A DNA stretch of 30,425 nt from Chitinophagaceae bacterium UBA1946 (lineage in GTDB: Bacteria > Bacteroidota > Bacteroidia > Chitinophagales > Chitinophagaceae): contig DDEU01000084.1 in NCBI GenBank assembly GCA_002336815.1, positions 1 to 30,425 of the forward strand. Reading direction: 5' to 3'. A model generated the notes under the pieces. The model was not told the origin of the DNA. It ran no database searches and saw only the letters and a program-made list of their open reading frames with translations. Made by a program: the position numbers and the translations under genes. This document shows positions 1 to 6,613 of this stretch, piece by piece (positions within the stretch are counted from its first letter, which is position 1; each line of letters opens with the position of its first letter).

Positions 1-62
1 GCCAAAAATTTCATCACCCCACAATAGTTAAGATCTTGATCGCTTTCGCAATATTGATAATG

Positions 63-70
63 CAAACATA
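63..70 (-). promoter_or_regulatory. Possible -7 element of a leftward gene
   Basis: The minus strand reads TATGTTTG, a full match to the Bacteroidota TAnnTTTG element. It lies 49 nt before a minus-strand ATG at 12-14, which would start a gene leaving the window. No clear TTG -33 element is seen at the right distance, so this is tentative. Confidence 0.3.
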
Positions 71-336
71 CAGTAAAAGATCATTACCTTGAAAATATTT
101 CATCAATAATTTTTAAAATATGGAATCTGTTCAATGTTTTGCCCTTTTATTTGAATGTCATTTAATTTCATTTTGAATTTTGCCCTTTTCCTTTAAGAAT
201 TTTCTAACGCCCTTTTGAGCGGGCGGGCACCAATAACTACTGCAATATGCTGCTGGCGCATTCTTGTAATATAGAAAATGTGAAAAATGGGGTGAAAATT
301 TTCAGGTTCAATCAAAAATTTCTAATTGATTGTATA

Positions 337-344
337 TATATTTG
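337..344 (+). promoter_or_regulatory. -7 promoter element of the Lrp-type gene
   Basis: TATATTTG matches the Bacteroidota -7 consensus TAnnTTTG and ends 25 nt before the ATG at 369, implying a leader of about 19 nt. No clear TTG -33 box is present, so the call rests on the -7 match and position. Confidence 0.5.
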
Positions 345-368
345 AAAATACTTTAAAAATACCGTTGT

Positions 369-842
369 ATGGCTGCCAAACACAATCTCGACAAACTTGA
401 TCTTCAGATCATTCATGAAATGATGGAGACTGCGGAGATTTCTTATGCAGAATTGGGCAAAAAATTGTTCGTGAGCGGAGGAACCATCCATGTGCGGATT
501 AAAAAATTACAGGAGCTCAACATTGTTAAAGGCACCAGGTTAAATGTTGATCTTAAACAGTTGGGTTATGATATTACCGCCTTTGTGGGCATTTATCTCG
601 AAAAAAGTTCTTTATACGATACCGTTGCAAAAGACCTGGAGAACATTCCTGAAATTGTTCGCCTCAATTACATCACCGGGAATTATAGTATGTTTATCGA
701 GATCGTTTGTAAAGACATTACCCAGCTCCGTTATGTACTGCACGATGAACTGCAAAAGATAAAAGGGATTGAACGTACCGAAACATTTATTTCGCTGGAA
801 GAAGGCTTCAGCAGGAATGTAAGGGTAGCCCCTGCTGAATAA
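369..842 (+). CDS. Lrp/AsnC family transcriptional regulator
   Basis: This 157-residue protein has the size and layout of Lrp/AsnC regulators. Residues about 7-60 form the winged helix-turn-helix, beginning LDKLDLQIIHEM and with the recognition segment around VSGGTIHVRIKKLQEL. The remainder is a RAM-type ligand-binding and oligomerisation domain with alternating strands and helices. Members act in the cytoplasm as dimers or octamers and usually sense amino acids or related small molecules; the ligand here cannot be told from sequence. It is a single gene, convergent with the downstream permease gene, with 63 nt between their ends. The ATG at 369 gives the full HTH, and a good -7 element sits just upstream. 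Family assignment is firm, target genes unknown. Confidence 0.9.
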   Translation: MAAKHNLDKLDLQIIHEMMETAEISYAELGKKLFVSGGTIHVRIKKLQELNIVKGTRLNVDLKQLGYDITAFVGIYLEKSSLYDTVAKDLENIPEIVRLNYITGNYSMFIEIVCKDITQLRYVLHDELQKIKGIERTETFISLEEGFSRNVRVAPAE

Positions 843-905
843 TGTGATGATGGTTGGAGATTTGGAAATGAAAGAGCCCATTCTTTACGTTAATCATCAA
901 ATCGC

Positions 906-2009
906 TCAATCACTTTTTACATCCACGGCATCTCTCAGCCCATTCCCCAGTAAATTAAATGCCAGTACCAGCAGCATGATAGCGAACCCCGGCACCAGCG
1001 CCAGCATGGGATTGTGGGTAATAATAAAATTATAGTTCTCTTTGATCATAAGGCCCCAGCTTGGTTGTGGCGGCTGCACACCAATGCCTAAAAAGCTAAG
1101 TCCTGCTTCTACAATGATCGCAGTGGCAAAATTGCTCGCGGCAATCACCATTACCGGCCCGAGTATATTGGGTAAGATGTGTTTTACAATGATCCTTGCA
1201 TTGCTGAAGCCCAATGCCCTGGCCGCCTGTACATATTCCAGTTCTTTGATGGCCATTACCTGGCCCCGTACCAAACGGGCCACACTCACCCACATGGTTA
1301 GCCCAACAGCAATAAAAATCTGCCAGAAGCCTTTGCCCAATGCCATGGTGATGGCAAACACCAGCAGCAGCGTAGGGATACTCCAGGTTACATTAAGCAG
1401 CCACATGATCAGGGCGTCTATCCTGCCCCGGTAGTAACCTGCCAGGGCGCCCAGGGTAATGCCAATCGTTAATGAAATGAGTACAGCGATCAAGCCAACG
1501 GCAAGGCTTACCCTTGTACCAATAATGAGCCGGCTTAAAATATCCCGGCCAAATTTATCTGAGCCCAACCAGTATTTTTTTTTGATGATATTTTGTGAAA
1601 TTAATTCGGGGTGATTGTTTGTAAGCCCGTTAATAGAATAATACTGCAATACCGAAGTATCCTGGTCAACATATTTATTAATGAGGAGACTATCGTTGGC
1701 GATGCGGTAGCCGTTAATCGGCACATAACGGTAAAGCTCCTTTTTGCCATTGAAGACCGTTATTGCCCAGCTACCCGTATAGCTGTTGCCGGCAGTGGGC
1801 ACTTTGAGGAACTGTTGTGTATAGCCCGGGCGCTTAGCCTGTATCTCGACGGTTTGAAGGTCTGCATTGGGAGAATGATCCGGTGCAATGAGATAACCAA
1901 ACAAGGCAACAAAAAAAGACAGCACGATCACCACCAGTCCAACCATAGCGGCCCTGTTTTTTTTGAGGCGCTGCCAGGTTTGGGTGCTGAAGGAAAAAGA
2001 TTGCTGCAT
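906..2009 (-). CDS. ABC transporter permease, DppC/OppC type
   Basis: This 367-residue inner-membrane protein matches the DppC/OppC branch of peptide/nickel ABC permeases. One membrane helix near residues 18-42 is followed by a polar segment of about 100 residues, then the conserved WLGSDKFGRDILSRLIIGTR region, five hydrophobic segments and the EAA loop for ATPase contact (QAARALGFSNARIIVKHILPN region, near residue 260). The C-terminal motif GLSFLGIGVQPPQPSWG is typical. The polar segment between helix 1 and the LGSD motif is longer than in enterobacterial DppC. No partner permease, ATPase or binding protein lies beside it, so the substrate cannot be inferred. A terminator separates it from serS upstream. 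A weak -7-like TACCTTCC lies only 5 nt before the ATG. Confidence 0.88.
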   Translation of the reverse strand: MQQSFSFSTQTWQRLKKNRAAMVGLVVIVLSFFVALFGYLIAPDHSPNADLQTVEIQAKRPGYTQQFLKVPTAGNSYTGSWAITVFNGKKELYRYVPINGYRIANDSLLINKYVDQDTSVLQYYSINGLTNNHPELISQNIIKKKYWLGSDKFGRDILSRLIIGTRVSLAVGLIAVLISLTIGITLGALAGYYRGRIDALIMWLLNVTWSIPTLLLVFAITMALGKGFWQIFIAVGLTMWVSVARLVRGQVMAIKELEYVQAARALGFSNARIIVKHILPNILGPVMVIAASNFATAIIVEAGLSFLGIGVQPPQPSWGLMIKENYNFIITHNPMLALVPGFAIMLLVLAFNLLGNGLRDAVDVKSD

Positions 2010-2118
2010 GAGGGGAAGGTAAGAAAAGAATGGATAGGGATAAAGCTGATACGGATTTTAAAACGTGAAATTCCCTTGCAAAAAAAGGAAATGGCCAGTT
2101 TATAAACCCAGGCGAAAG

Positions 2119-2146
2119 CAAAAAAAAGGGCTCAAAAACTGAGCCC
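2119..2146 (-). terminator. Rho-independent terminator of serS
   Basis: GGGCTC at 2128-2133 pairs with GAGCCC at 2141-2146 around a 7-nt loop. Eight A residues at 2120-2127 become a U tract on the minus strand. It sits 34 nt past the serS stop codon and separates serS from the permease gene. Confidence 0.85.
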
Positions 2147-2179
2147 CCAACGTCTTAAATGACTTAAGCTTTTCAACCG

Positions 2180-3454
2180 TTAACTTCTAATTTTGTTGCT
2201 TCCAAAATACTGATGCAACACTTCCGGCAATACAATCCCATCAGCCGTTTGATTATTCTCCAGCAGGGCCGCTACGATCCTTGGCAGCGCCAGTGAAGAA
2301 CCATTTAACGTATGTACCAGTTGTGTTTTGCCATTAGCATCTTTATACCTTGTCTTCATGCGGTTGCTCTGGAAGTTCTCAAAATTGCTCACAGAGCTCA
2401 CTTCCAGCCATTTTTGCTGGGCTGCACTAAACACTTCAAAGTCGAAGGTGAGGGCGCTGGCAAAGCTCATATCACCGCCGCATAAACGCAAAATGCGGTA
2501 GGGGAGTTGCAGGTGCTGCAATAGTTTTTCTACATGCAAAACCATTTGTTCCAGCGTATCATAACTTTTTTCGGGTTGCACCATTTGTATGATCTCTACT
2601 TTATCAAACTGGTGTACCCGGTTCAATCCACGCACATCGCTGCCAAAGCTGCCGGCCTCTCTTCTAAAACAGGGGGTATAAGCCGTCATCATAATCGGCA
2701 GGTCTGCTTCCTTTACCATTTCATCCCTGTAAATATTGGTAACGGGTACTTCGGCGGTGGGGATCAGGTAAAAATTATCGGCCGTGGCATGATACATCTG
2801 CCCTTCTTTATCGGGTAACTGACCGGTAGCAAAAGCGCTGGCTTCATTTACCATCAGCGGTGGCAGGTATTCAGTGTAGCCGGCTGCGGTATTGTAATCT
2901 AAAAAGTATTGTATCAATGCCCGTTGCAGTTTGGCACCCTTTCCTTTGTACAGGGGAAAACCACTACCGGTTATCTTAGCACCGGTTTCAAAATCTACCA
3001 GGTCATATTTTTTGATGAGCTCCCAATGCGGTACCGCATCAGCAGCAAGTGAAGGTTTTACACCCGCTTCCCGTACCACTTCATTTTCTTCGGGTGTTCT
3101 GCCATTGGGCACAGAGCTGTGCGGCAGGTTGGGCAATTTCACCAGGTCGTCCTGCAATTGTTTTTCGGCCATGCTGAGTTGCTCGGAAAGGTCTTGTGCA
3201 GTTGTTTTTAAACCGGTCACCTCGTTTTTTTTATCCTCGGCTTTTTCTTTTTCACCCTTGCCCATCAGCATACCGATCTCTTTACTGGTGGTATTAATAG
3301 TGGCCTGGATGGCTTCACTGTCCACCTTTAATTTACGTACCTGTTCATCTGTTGCAAGAATGGTATCCACTAAAGAAATATCTGAAAAGTATTTGGCCGC
3401 TAATCTTTCTTTTACGAGCTCTTTGTTTTGCCTCAATACAGTTATCTGTAACAT
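2180..3454 (-). CDS. serS: Seryl-tRNA synthetase
   Basis: The 424-residue product attaches serine to tRNA-Ser using ATP in the cytoplasm. Residues 1-110 show the N-terminal antiparallel coiled coil rich in K, E and Q that grips the tRNA long arm. The class II catalytic core follows, with motif 2 around RREAGSFGSDVRGLNRVHQF, the GGDMSFASALTFDFEVF region, the SSVSNFENFQSNRMKTRY segment and motif 3 in LNGSSLALPRIVAALLENNQ near the C terminus. Length is normal for the family. The reading frame is open up to 3517, but a perfect -7 element (TACCTTTG on the minus strand, 3473-3480) lies inside that extension, and known SerRS proteins begin MLxxxxLRxN, so I place the start at the ATG at 3454. A terminator follows the stop. 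Confidence 0.96.
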   Translation of the reverse strand: MLQITVLRQNKELVKERLAAKYFSDISLVDTILATDEQVRKLKVDSEAIQATINTTSKEIGMLMGKGEKEKAEDKKNEVTGLKTTAQDLSEQLSMAEKQLQDDLVKLPNLPHSSVPNGRTPEENEVVREAGVKPSLAADAVPHWELIKKYDLVDFETGAKITGSGFPLYKGKGAKLQRALIQYFLDYNTAAGYTEYLPPLMVNEASAFATGQLPDKEGQMYHATADNFYLIPTAEVPVTNIYRDEMVKEADLPIMMTAYTPCFRREAGSFGSDVRGLNRVHQFDKVEIIQMVQPEKSYDTLEQMVLHVEKLLQHLQLPYRILRLCGGDMSFASALTFDFEVFSAAQQKWLEVSSVSNFENFQSNRMKTRYKDANGKTQLVHTLNGSSLALPRIVAALLENNQTADGIVLPEVLHQYFGSNKIRS

Positions 3455-3472
3455 AATGCTGAAAAATTTTTG

Positions 3473-3480
3473 CAAAGGTA
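3473..3480 (-). promoter_or_regulatory. -7 promoter element of serS
   Basis: The minus strand reads TACCTTTG, a perfect TAnnTTTG match, ending 19 nt before the serS ATG. This decides against the longer open frame starting at 3517. Confidence 0.65.
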
Positions 3481-3656
3481 ATGTTTTGACGGCCTCATCT
3501 TCCATCTCGATCCCCAAAAGAGACGGAGCGGCACATCAAATCTTTATGGAATTTTTGATTTTCCAAATGCTCATTTTGTTCTTAATTCGCCGATAGCTGG
3601 CGTCATTTCACAGTTGAATCGCATCTCAAATTTTCGGGTCTTTTTAAACCCCTCTA

Positions 3657-3685
3657 TTGAATGGGCAGGGGAGGCCTTATATTTG
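3657..3685 (+). promoter_or_regulatory. Bacteroidota promoter TTG-N18-TATATTTG
   Basis: TTG at 3657-3659 (-33 element) and TATATTTG at 3678-3685 (-7 element) are separated by 18 nt, close to the usual spacing. The -7 element ends only 5 nt before the ATG at 3690, so the transcript would start on or very near the start codon. Confidence 0.6.
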
Positions 3686-3689
3686 CAGC

Positions 3690-4043
3690 ATGCAACAGGC
3701 GAAGGACGATCTGCAGGTACGGTGGTTAAAGCTGAGAATACTGCTCAAGGAAAAATACGGTATCAAACCAGAAATGGATGGCATTCTTTTTTTGATCGGT
3801 GTACAGGAGTTGGGTACCGGCAAGCAGGAATATACAAAGGAACAAAAGCAGGACCTGATGCACATTGCCGTTTGCACCATACTGGCGCCGAGCGGCTATT
3901 ACAAACTGGATGGCTTAGATGAAGAGGGCTGGCCGCACTTTACACAGTTAAAAGCACTGCCCGAATTTCAATTGATAGAGCAGGAAAATTTTTTAAAGGA
4001 TCATGTGCTGATGTATTTTGACCAGTTTTTTAAAGAAGCATAA
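3690..4043 (+). CDS. Conserved-looking hypothetical protein
   Basis: I do not recognise a named domain in this 117-residue protein. It is soluble, mostly helical in character, with the notable stretch GIKPEMDGILFLIGVQELG followed by KQDLMHIAVCTILAPSGYY; it has no signal peptide or membrane segment. The frame is open from a TTG at 3657, but that TTG is better explained as the -33 promoter element, so I choose the ATG at 3690. This would make the mRNA nearly leaderless. Codon use and composition resemble neighbouring genes, and the frame is clean, so it is probably a real gene. It stands between serS, divergently oriented, and the cyclophilin gene 27 nt downstream, with which it may be co-transcribed. 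Function unknown. Confidence 0.75.
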   Translation: MQQAKDDLQVRWLKLRILLKEKYGIKPEMDGILFLIGVQELGTGKQEYTKEQKQDLMHIAVCTILAPSGYYKLDGLDEEGWPHFTQLKALPEFQLIEQENFLKDHVLMYFDQFFKEA

Positions 4044-4070
4044 TCAATCACACCAAACTATAGTTAAACA

Positions 4071-4817
4071 ATGAACAGGTTTTCTACGCTGATTTTATTG
4101 ATGGCAGCATTATTTTTTGTAAGTCCGGCCAATGCACAGGTAAAGAAAAAATCTCCTGCAAAAAAAGGAGTTGTAAAGAAAAAAACACACAGGGTAAAAC
4201 CGGTGTACGACACCACTGTGATAGCCGAATCATTCACCCGGGTAAAGATCAGTACCGAATTTGGTGATATGGTGGTGAGGCTTTACAACAAAACACCAAA
4301 GCACAGGGATAATTTCATCAAACTGGTAACAGAACATTTCTACGACAGCCTCTTGTTTCACCGGGTGATCAATGGTTTTATGGTGCAGGGAGGCGATCCG
4401 CAAAGTAAGTATGCACCGCAGGGGCAGATGCTTGGCAACGGGGATGTTGGCTATACCATCCCGGCTGAATTTGATTCAACCCTGTATCATAAAAAAGGTG
4501 CCCTTTGTGCAGCCCGTACCAACAACCCCGAAAAAGCCAGCAGCGGCTGCCAGTTTTACATTGTGCAGGGAAAGAAAAGCAGTGATGGAGAACTGGATAA
4601 CCTGCAGTTGCAAAGAGGAATTCACTACAGCCCGGCTCAACGAATGACTTACAAAATGAATGGTGGCACACCTTTTCTTGATATGAACTATACCGTGTTT
4701 GGCGAAGTAGAAACAGGGATGGAGGTAATTGATAAAATTGCACTGTCGCAAACAGACGGCAGCAACCGCCCCGTTACGGATATCAGAATGCGGATGGAAA
4801 TACTGGAACAGCCATAG
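4071..4817 (+). CDS. Exported cyclophilin-type peptidyl-prolyl isomerase
   Basis: This 248-residue protein catalyses cis-trans isomerisation of proline peptide bonds, here probably in the periplasm. Residues 1-22 form a signal peptide (MNRFSTLILLMAALFFVSPANA), with no lipobox. A short Lys-rich segment with repeated KKK runs follows to residue 44. The cyclophilin domain fills the rest, showing LYNKTPKHRDNFIKLV, the catalytic FHRVINGFMVQGGDP segment, the GALCAAR and SSGCQFYIV motifs and the closing YTVFGEVETGMEVIDKIA. The domain carries a short insert around NLQLQRGIHYSPAQRM, common in this phylum's exported cyclophilins as far as I know. It starts 27 nt after the hypothetical gene and is followed after 85 nt by gcvH. 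Confidence 0.93.
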   Translation: MNRFSTLILLMAALFFVSPANAQVKKKSPAKKGVVKKKTHRVKPVYDTTVIAESFTRVKISTEFGDMVVRLYNKTPKHRDNFIKLVTEHFYDSLLFHRVINGFMVQGGDPQSKYAPQGQMLGNGDVGYTIPAEFDSTLYHKKGALCAARTNNPEKASSGCQFYIVQGKKSSDGELDNLQLQRGIHYSPAQRMTYKMNGGTPFLDMNYTVFGEVETGMEVIDKIALSQTDGSNRPVTDIRMRMEILEQP

Positions 4818-4902
4818 CAGCAAAAAATTATTCCCATAAAACAACAAGTTGTTTAAATTGCAGCGGTTTTAAAATCTATAACCATCATCACAAACTAATT
4901 TT

Positions 4903-5280
4903 ATGAACGCTCCTGCAACGCTCCGCTATACAAAAGATCACGAATGGATATCTCTGGAAGGCAATGTGGCCACCATTGGCATTACAGATTTTGCACAAGG
5001 CGAACTGGGTGATATTGTATATGTTGACATCAGCACAAAAGGCAAGGCATTGGCTGCCGAAGAAGTTTTCGGTACTGTAGAAGCAGTAAAAACGGTAAGT
5101 GACCTTTTTTTACCAGTAAGCGGCACCATCACAGAAGTGAACCCGGCACTGGAAGCACAGCCGGAATTGGTAAACAGTGATCCGTATGGCCAGGGCTGGA
5201 TGGTTAAAATGACAGTGGATAATCCTGCAGCCGTGGAAGCATTGATGAATGCAGAAGCTTACACAGCCTTAGTTTCATAA
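4903..5280 (+). CDS. gcvH: Glycine cleavage system H protein
   Basis: This 125-residue protein is the lipoyl carrier of the glycine cleavage system. It shuttles the aminomethyl group from the P protein to the T protein and is reoxidised by the L protein. It shows the family opening YTKDHEWISLEG, then GITDFAQGELGDIVYV, and the lipoylation site FGTVEAVKTVSDL with the modified lysine at residue 63. The C-terminal half contains VNPALEAQPELVNSDPYGQGWM, also typical. Length is normal. The gcvP, gcvT and lpd genes are not in this window, so the system is dispersed. The VanZ-like gene starts 6 nt after its stop, suggesting one transcript. Confidence 0.97.
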   Translation: MNAPATLRYTKDHEWISLEGNVATIGITDFAQGELGDIVYVDISTKGKALAAEEVFGTVEAVKTVSDLFLPVSGTITEVNPALEAQPELVNSDPYGQGWMVKMTVDNPAAVEALMNAEAYTALVS

Positions 5281-5286
5281 ATTTTA

Positions 5287-5682
5287 ATGACAGCTCACAA
5301 CAAATCTCTCCCCCGGACAGCATTGTTCTGGCCCGGTATCGTTTGGTTTTTAGTTGTATTGGTACTTATCTGCCTCCCGGGCGAAGATGTTCCCGAAACG
5401 CCCTGGAGTGCCGTCCCCGATTTTGATAAGCTGGTACATGCCGGGTTGTTTGGTGGCATCGTGTTCTGGTTCAGCATGCCATTTAAGAAGGCATCACTGC
5501 AAAGGCAGCAAAAGATCAACCTGTACTTAAGGCTCACGATTGCAACGGTAATTTGGGGCATTACCACCGAGTTCATTCAAAAATATTTTGTTCCCGGCCG
5601 CCAGTTCGACCTGCTGGACTGGGCCGCCGACAGCACCGGCGCTATCATTGCGTTCTTTGTATGTAAAAAATTCTTCCTGTAA
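5287..5682 (+). CDS. VanZ-like family membrane protein
   Basis: This 131-residue protein has three to four hydrophobic segments: about residues 10-32, 45-60, 78-92 and 110-130. It matches the VanZ-like family pattern: FDKLVHAGLFGGIVFW early, then GITTEFIQKYFVPGRQFDLLDWAADSTGAI, which contains the conserved E, Q, R and D residues. VanZ itself gives low-level teicoplanin resistance, but most relatives in this phylum have no known role and no resistance should be read into this one. It begins 6 nt after gcvH and is probably translated from the same mRNA, an arrangement I recall for gcvH in related bacteria though I cannot check it here. Confidence 0.85.
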   Translation: MTAHNKSLPRTALFWPGIVWFLVVLVLICLPGEDVPETPWSAVPDFDKLVHAGLFGGIVFWFSMPFKKASLQRQQKINLYLRLTIATVIWGITTEFIQKYFVPGRQFDLLDWAADSTGAIIAFFVCKKFFL

Positions 5683-5743
5683 TCCCAGGCAGTACCTTCC
5701 ACCCTTCAGCTTCAACCTTGCGCCCTATTCAAAAACCTTTCAT

Positions 5744-5751
5744 TATATTTG
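5744..5751 (+). promoter_or_regulatory. -7 promoter element of the DUF4290 gene
   Basis: TATATTTG is a full TAnnTTTG match and ends 21 nt before the ATG at 5772. A TTG at 5718-5720 is present but 23 nt upstream, slightly long for a -33 box. Confidence 0.5.
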
Positions 5752-5771
5752 CTACGATGATAGATAATACT

Positions 5772-6509
5772 ATGGAATACAATACCACGAGAAGCTACCT
5801 TATCATGAGGGAGTATGGTAGGCATATTCAAAAAATGGTTGAATATGTTTTAACGATCGAGGATGATGATAAGCGCCAGCGCAACGCACAGGCCCTTATT
5901 GAGTTGATGGGCTTTTTGAACCCTCATTTAAAAAATGTGGAAGATTTCCGTCATAAGCTGTGGGATCATTTGTTCCTCATCAGCGATTTTAAATTAGACG
6001 TGGAAAGTCCCTACCCAGTGCCAACCCGTGAAACGCTGAAGGCAAAGCCGGAGCCATTGCGCTATCCCAAAAAATATCCCAAGTTCAATCACCTGGGTAA
6101 GAATATTGAATTTGTGATAGACAAAGCATTGAAGGAAGAAAATCCCGAAAAGAAACAGGGCTTTGCCAATGCCATTGCTTATTACATGAAGCTTACCTAT
6201 AGCAACTGGCATAAAGAGCTGGTGCATGATGATAATATACAGACAGAACTCAGTAGTATGACCGACGGTCAACTGGAATTCAACAACCGTCCTTTTGTAA
6301 AACACAGGACTGATAATGTTGACCGGGATGATTATCGTTCCGCTGGCAGCGGGTATCGTAAAAACTACGGGCAGCAGCGCAGTAACGGCGGCAGCGGCGG
6401 TAGAGATAATCGTAACGCTGGTGGAAGGGATAACCGCAACAATGGCGGACGTGATAACCGGGGCGGCAGCAGCGGCGGTAATAACCGTAATTTTAAGAAG
6501 CGTTATTAA
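5772..6509 (+). CDS. DUF4290 family protein with RG/N-rich tail
   Basis: The 245-residue product is soluble and has no signal peptide. Residues 1-180 match the DUF4290 family as I know it from Bacteroidota: MEYNTTRSYLIMREYGRHIQ at the start, then RNAQALIELMGFLNPHL, HKLWDHLFLISDF and PKFNHLGKNIEFVI. From about residue 195 the protein becomes a low-complexity tail with three tandem 8-residue units of the form GGRDNRNx (residues 209-232, nucleotides 6396-6467) and ends NFKKRY. Such RG-rich tails are typical of disordered RNA-binding regions, so RNA binding is a reasonable guess, not a finding. Start codons at 5718, 5757 and 5772 are in frame; I choose 5772 because the family starts MEYNT and the promoter overlaps or abuts the earlier two. 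A terminator follows. Confidence 0.85.
   Translation: MEYNTTRSYLIMREYGRHIQKMVEYVLTIEDDDKRQRNAQALIELMGFLNPHLKNVEDFRHKLWDHLFLISDFKLDVESPYPVPTRETLKAKPEPLRYPKKYPKFNHLGKNIEFVIDKALKEENPEKKQGFANAIAYYMKLTYSNWHKELVHDDNIQTELSSMTDGQLEFNNRPFVKHRTDNVDRDDYRSAGSGYRKNYGQQRSNGGSGGRDNRNAGGRDNRNNGGRDNRGGSSGGNNRNFKKRY
6396..6467 (+). repeat. Three 24-bp coding repeats (GGRDNRNx)
   Basis: Units at 6396-6419, 6420-6443 and 6444-6467 encode GGRDNRNA, GGRDNRNN and GGRDNRGG. The same amino acids use different codons in each unit, so the protein repeat has been kept while the DNA has diverged. Confidence 0.8.
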
Positions 6510-6529
6510 TAGCTTATAATATTCAATTG

Positions 6530-6555
6530 CCCGGCACTTTAGTGCCGGGTTTTTT
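6530..6555 (+). terminator. Rho-independent terminator after the DUF4290 gene
   Basis: CCCGGCAC at 6530-6537 pairs perfectly with GTGCCGGG at 6542-6549 around a TTTA loop, followed by six T. It ends the DUF4290 transcript. It also lies inside the open frame extending murA upstream to 6527, which argues for the later murA start. Confidence 0.95.
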
Positions 6556-6613
6556 ATTTATTTTTAGCTGCTGTTCAATTTCATTTACACATTTATCATT
6601 ACAATATCATTTC

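Larger units (their letters stand above)
1..368. other. AT-rich intergenic region
   Basis: No convincing gene is seen here. The stretch is AT-rich and contains three copies of GCCCTTTT (141-148, 182-189, 209-216), the first two inside a longer identical TTTTGCCCTTTT. A minus-strand ATG at 12-14 could begin a gene running off the left edge, but only four codons are visible. A possible minus-strand -7 element lies at 63-70. The right end carries the probable promoter of the Lrp-type gene. Confidence 0.6.

Noticed and set aside
2534..2818. Plus-strand frames inside serS and other antisense frames over ligA, paaE and the GH13 gene
   Set aside because: All lie opposite well-recognised genes and show no domains or starts of their own.
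3614..3922. Open frame overlapping the 117-residue hypothetical gene
   Set aside because: It is an out-of-frame shadow of the 3690-4043 gene with no family features.
4839..4854. Inverted repeat AAACAAC-AA-GTTGTTT after the cyclophilin gene
   Set aside because: The 2-nt loop is too short for an RNA hairpin and no T run follows; not called as a terminator or operator.
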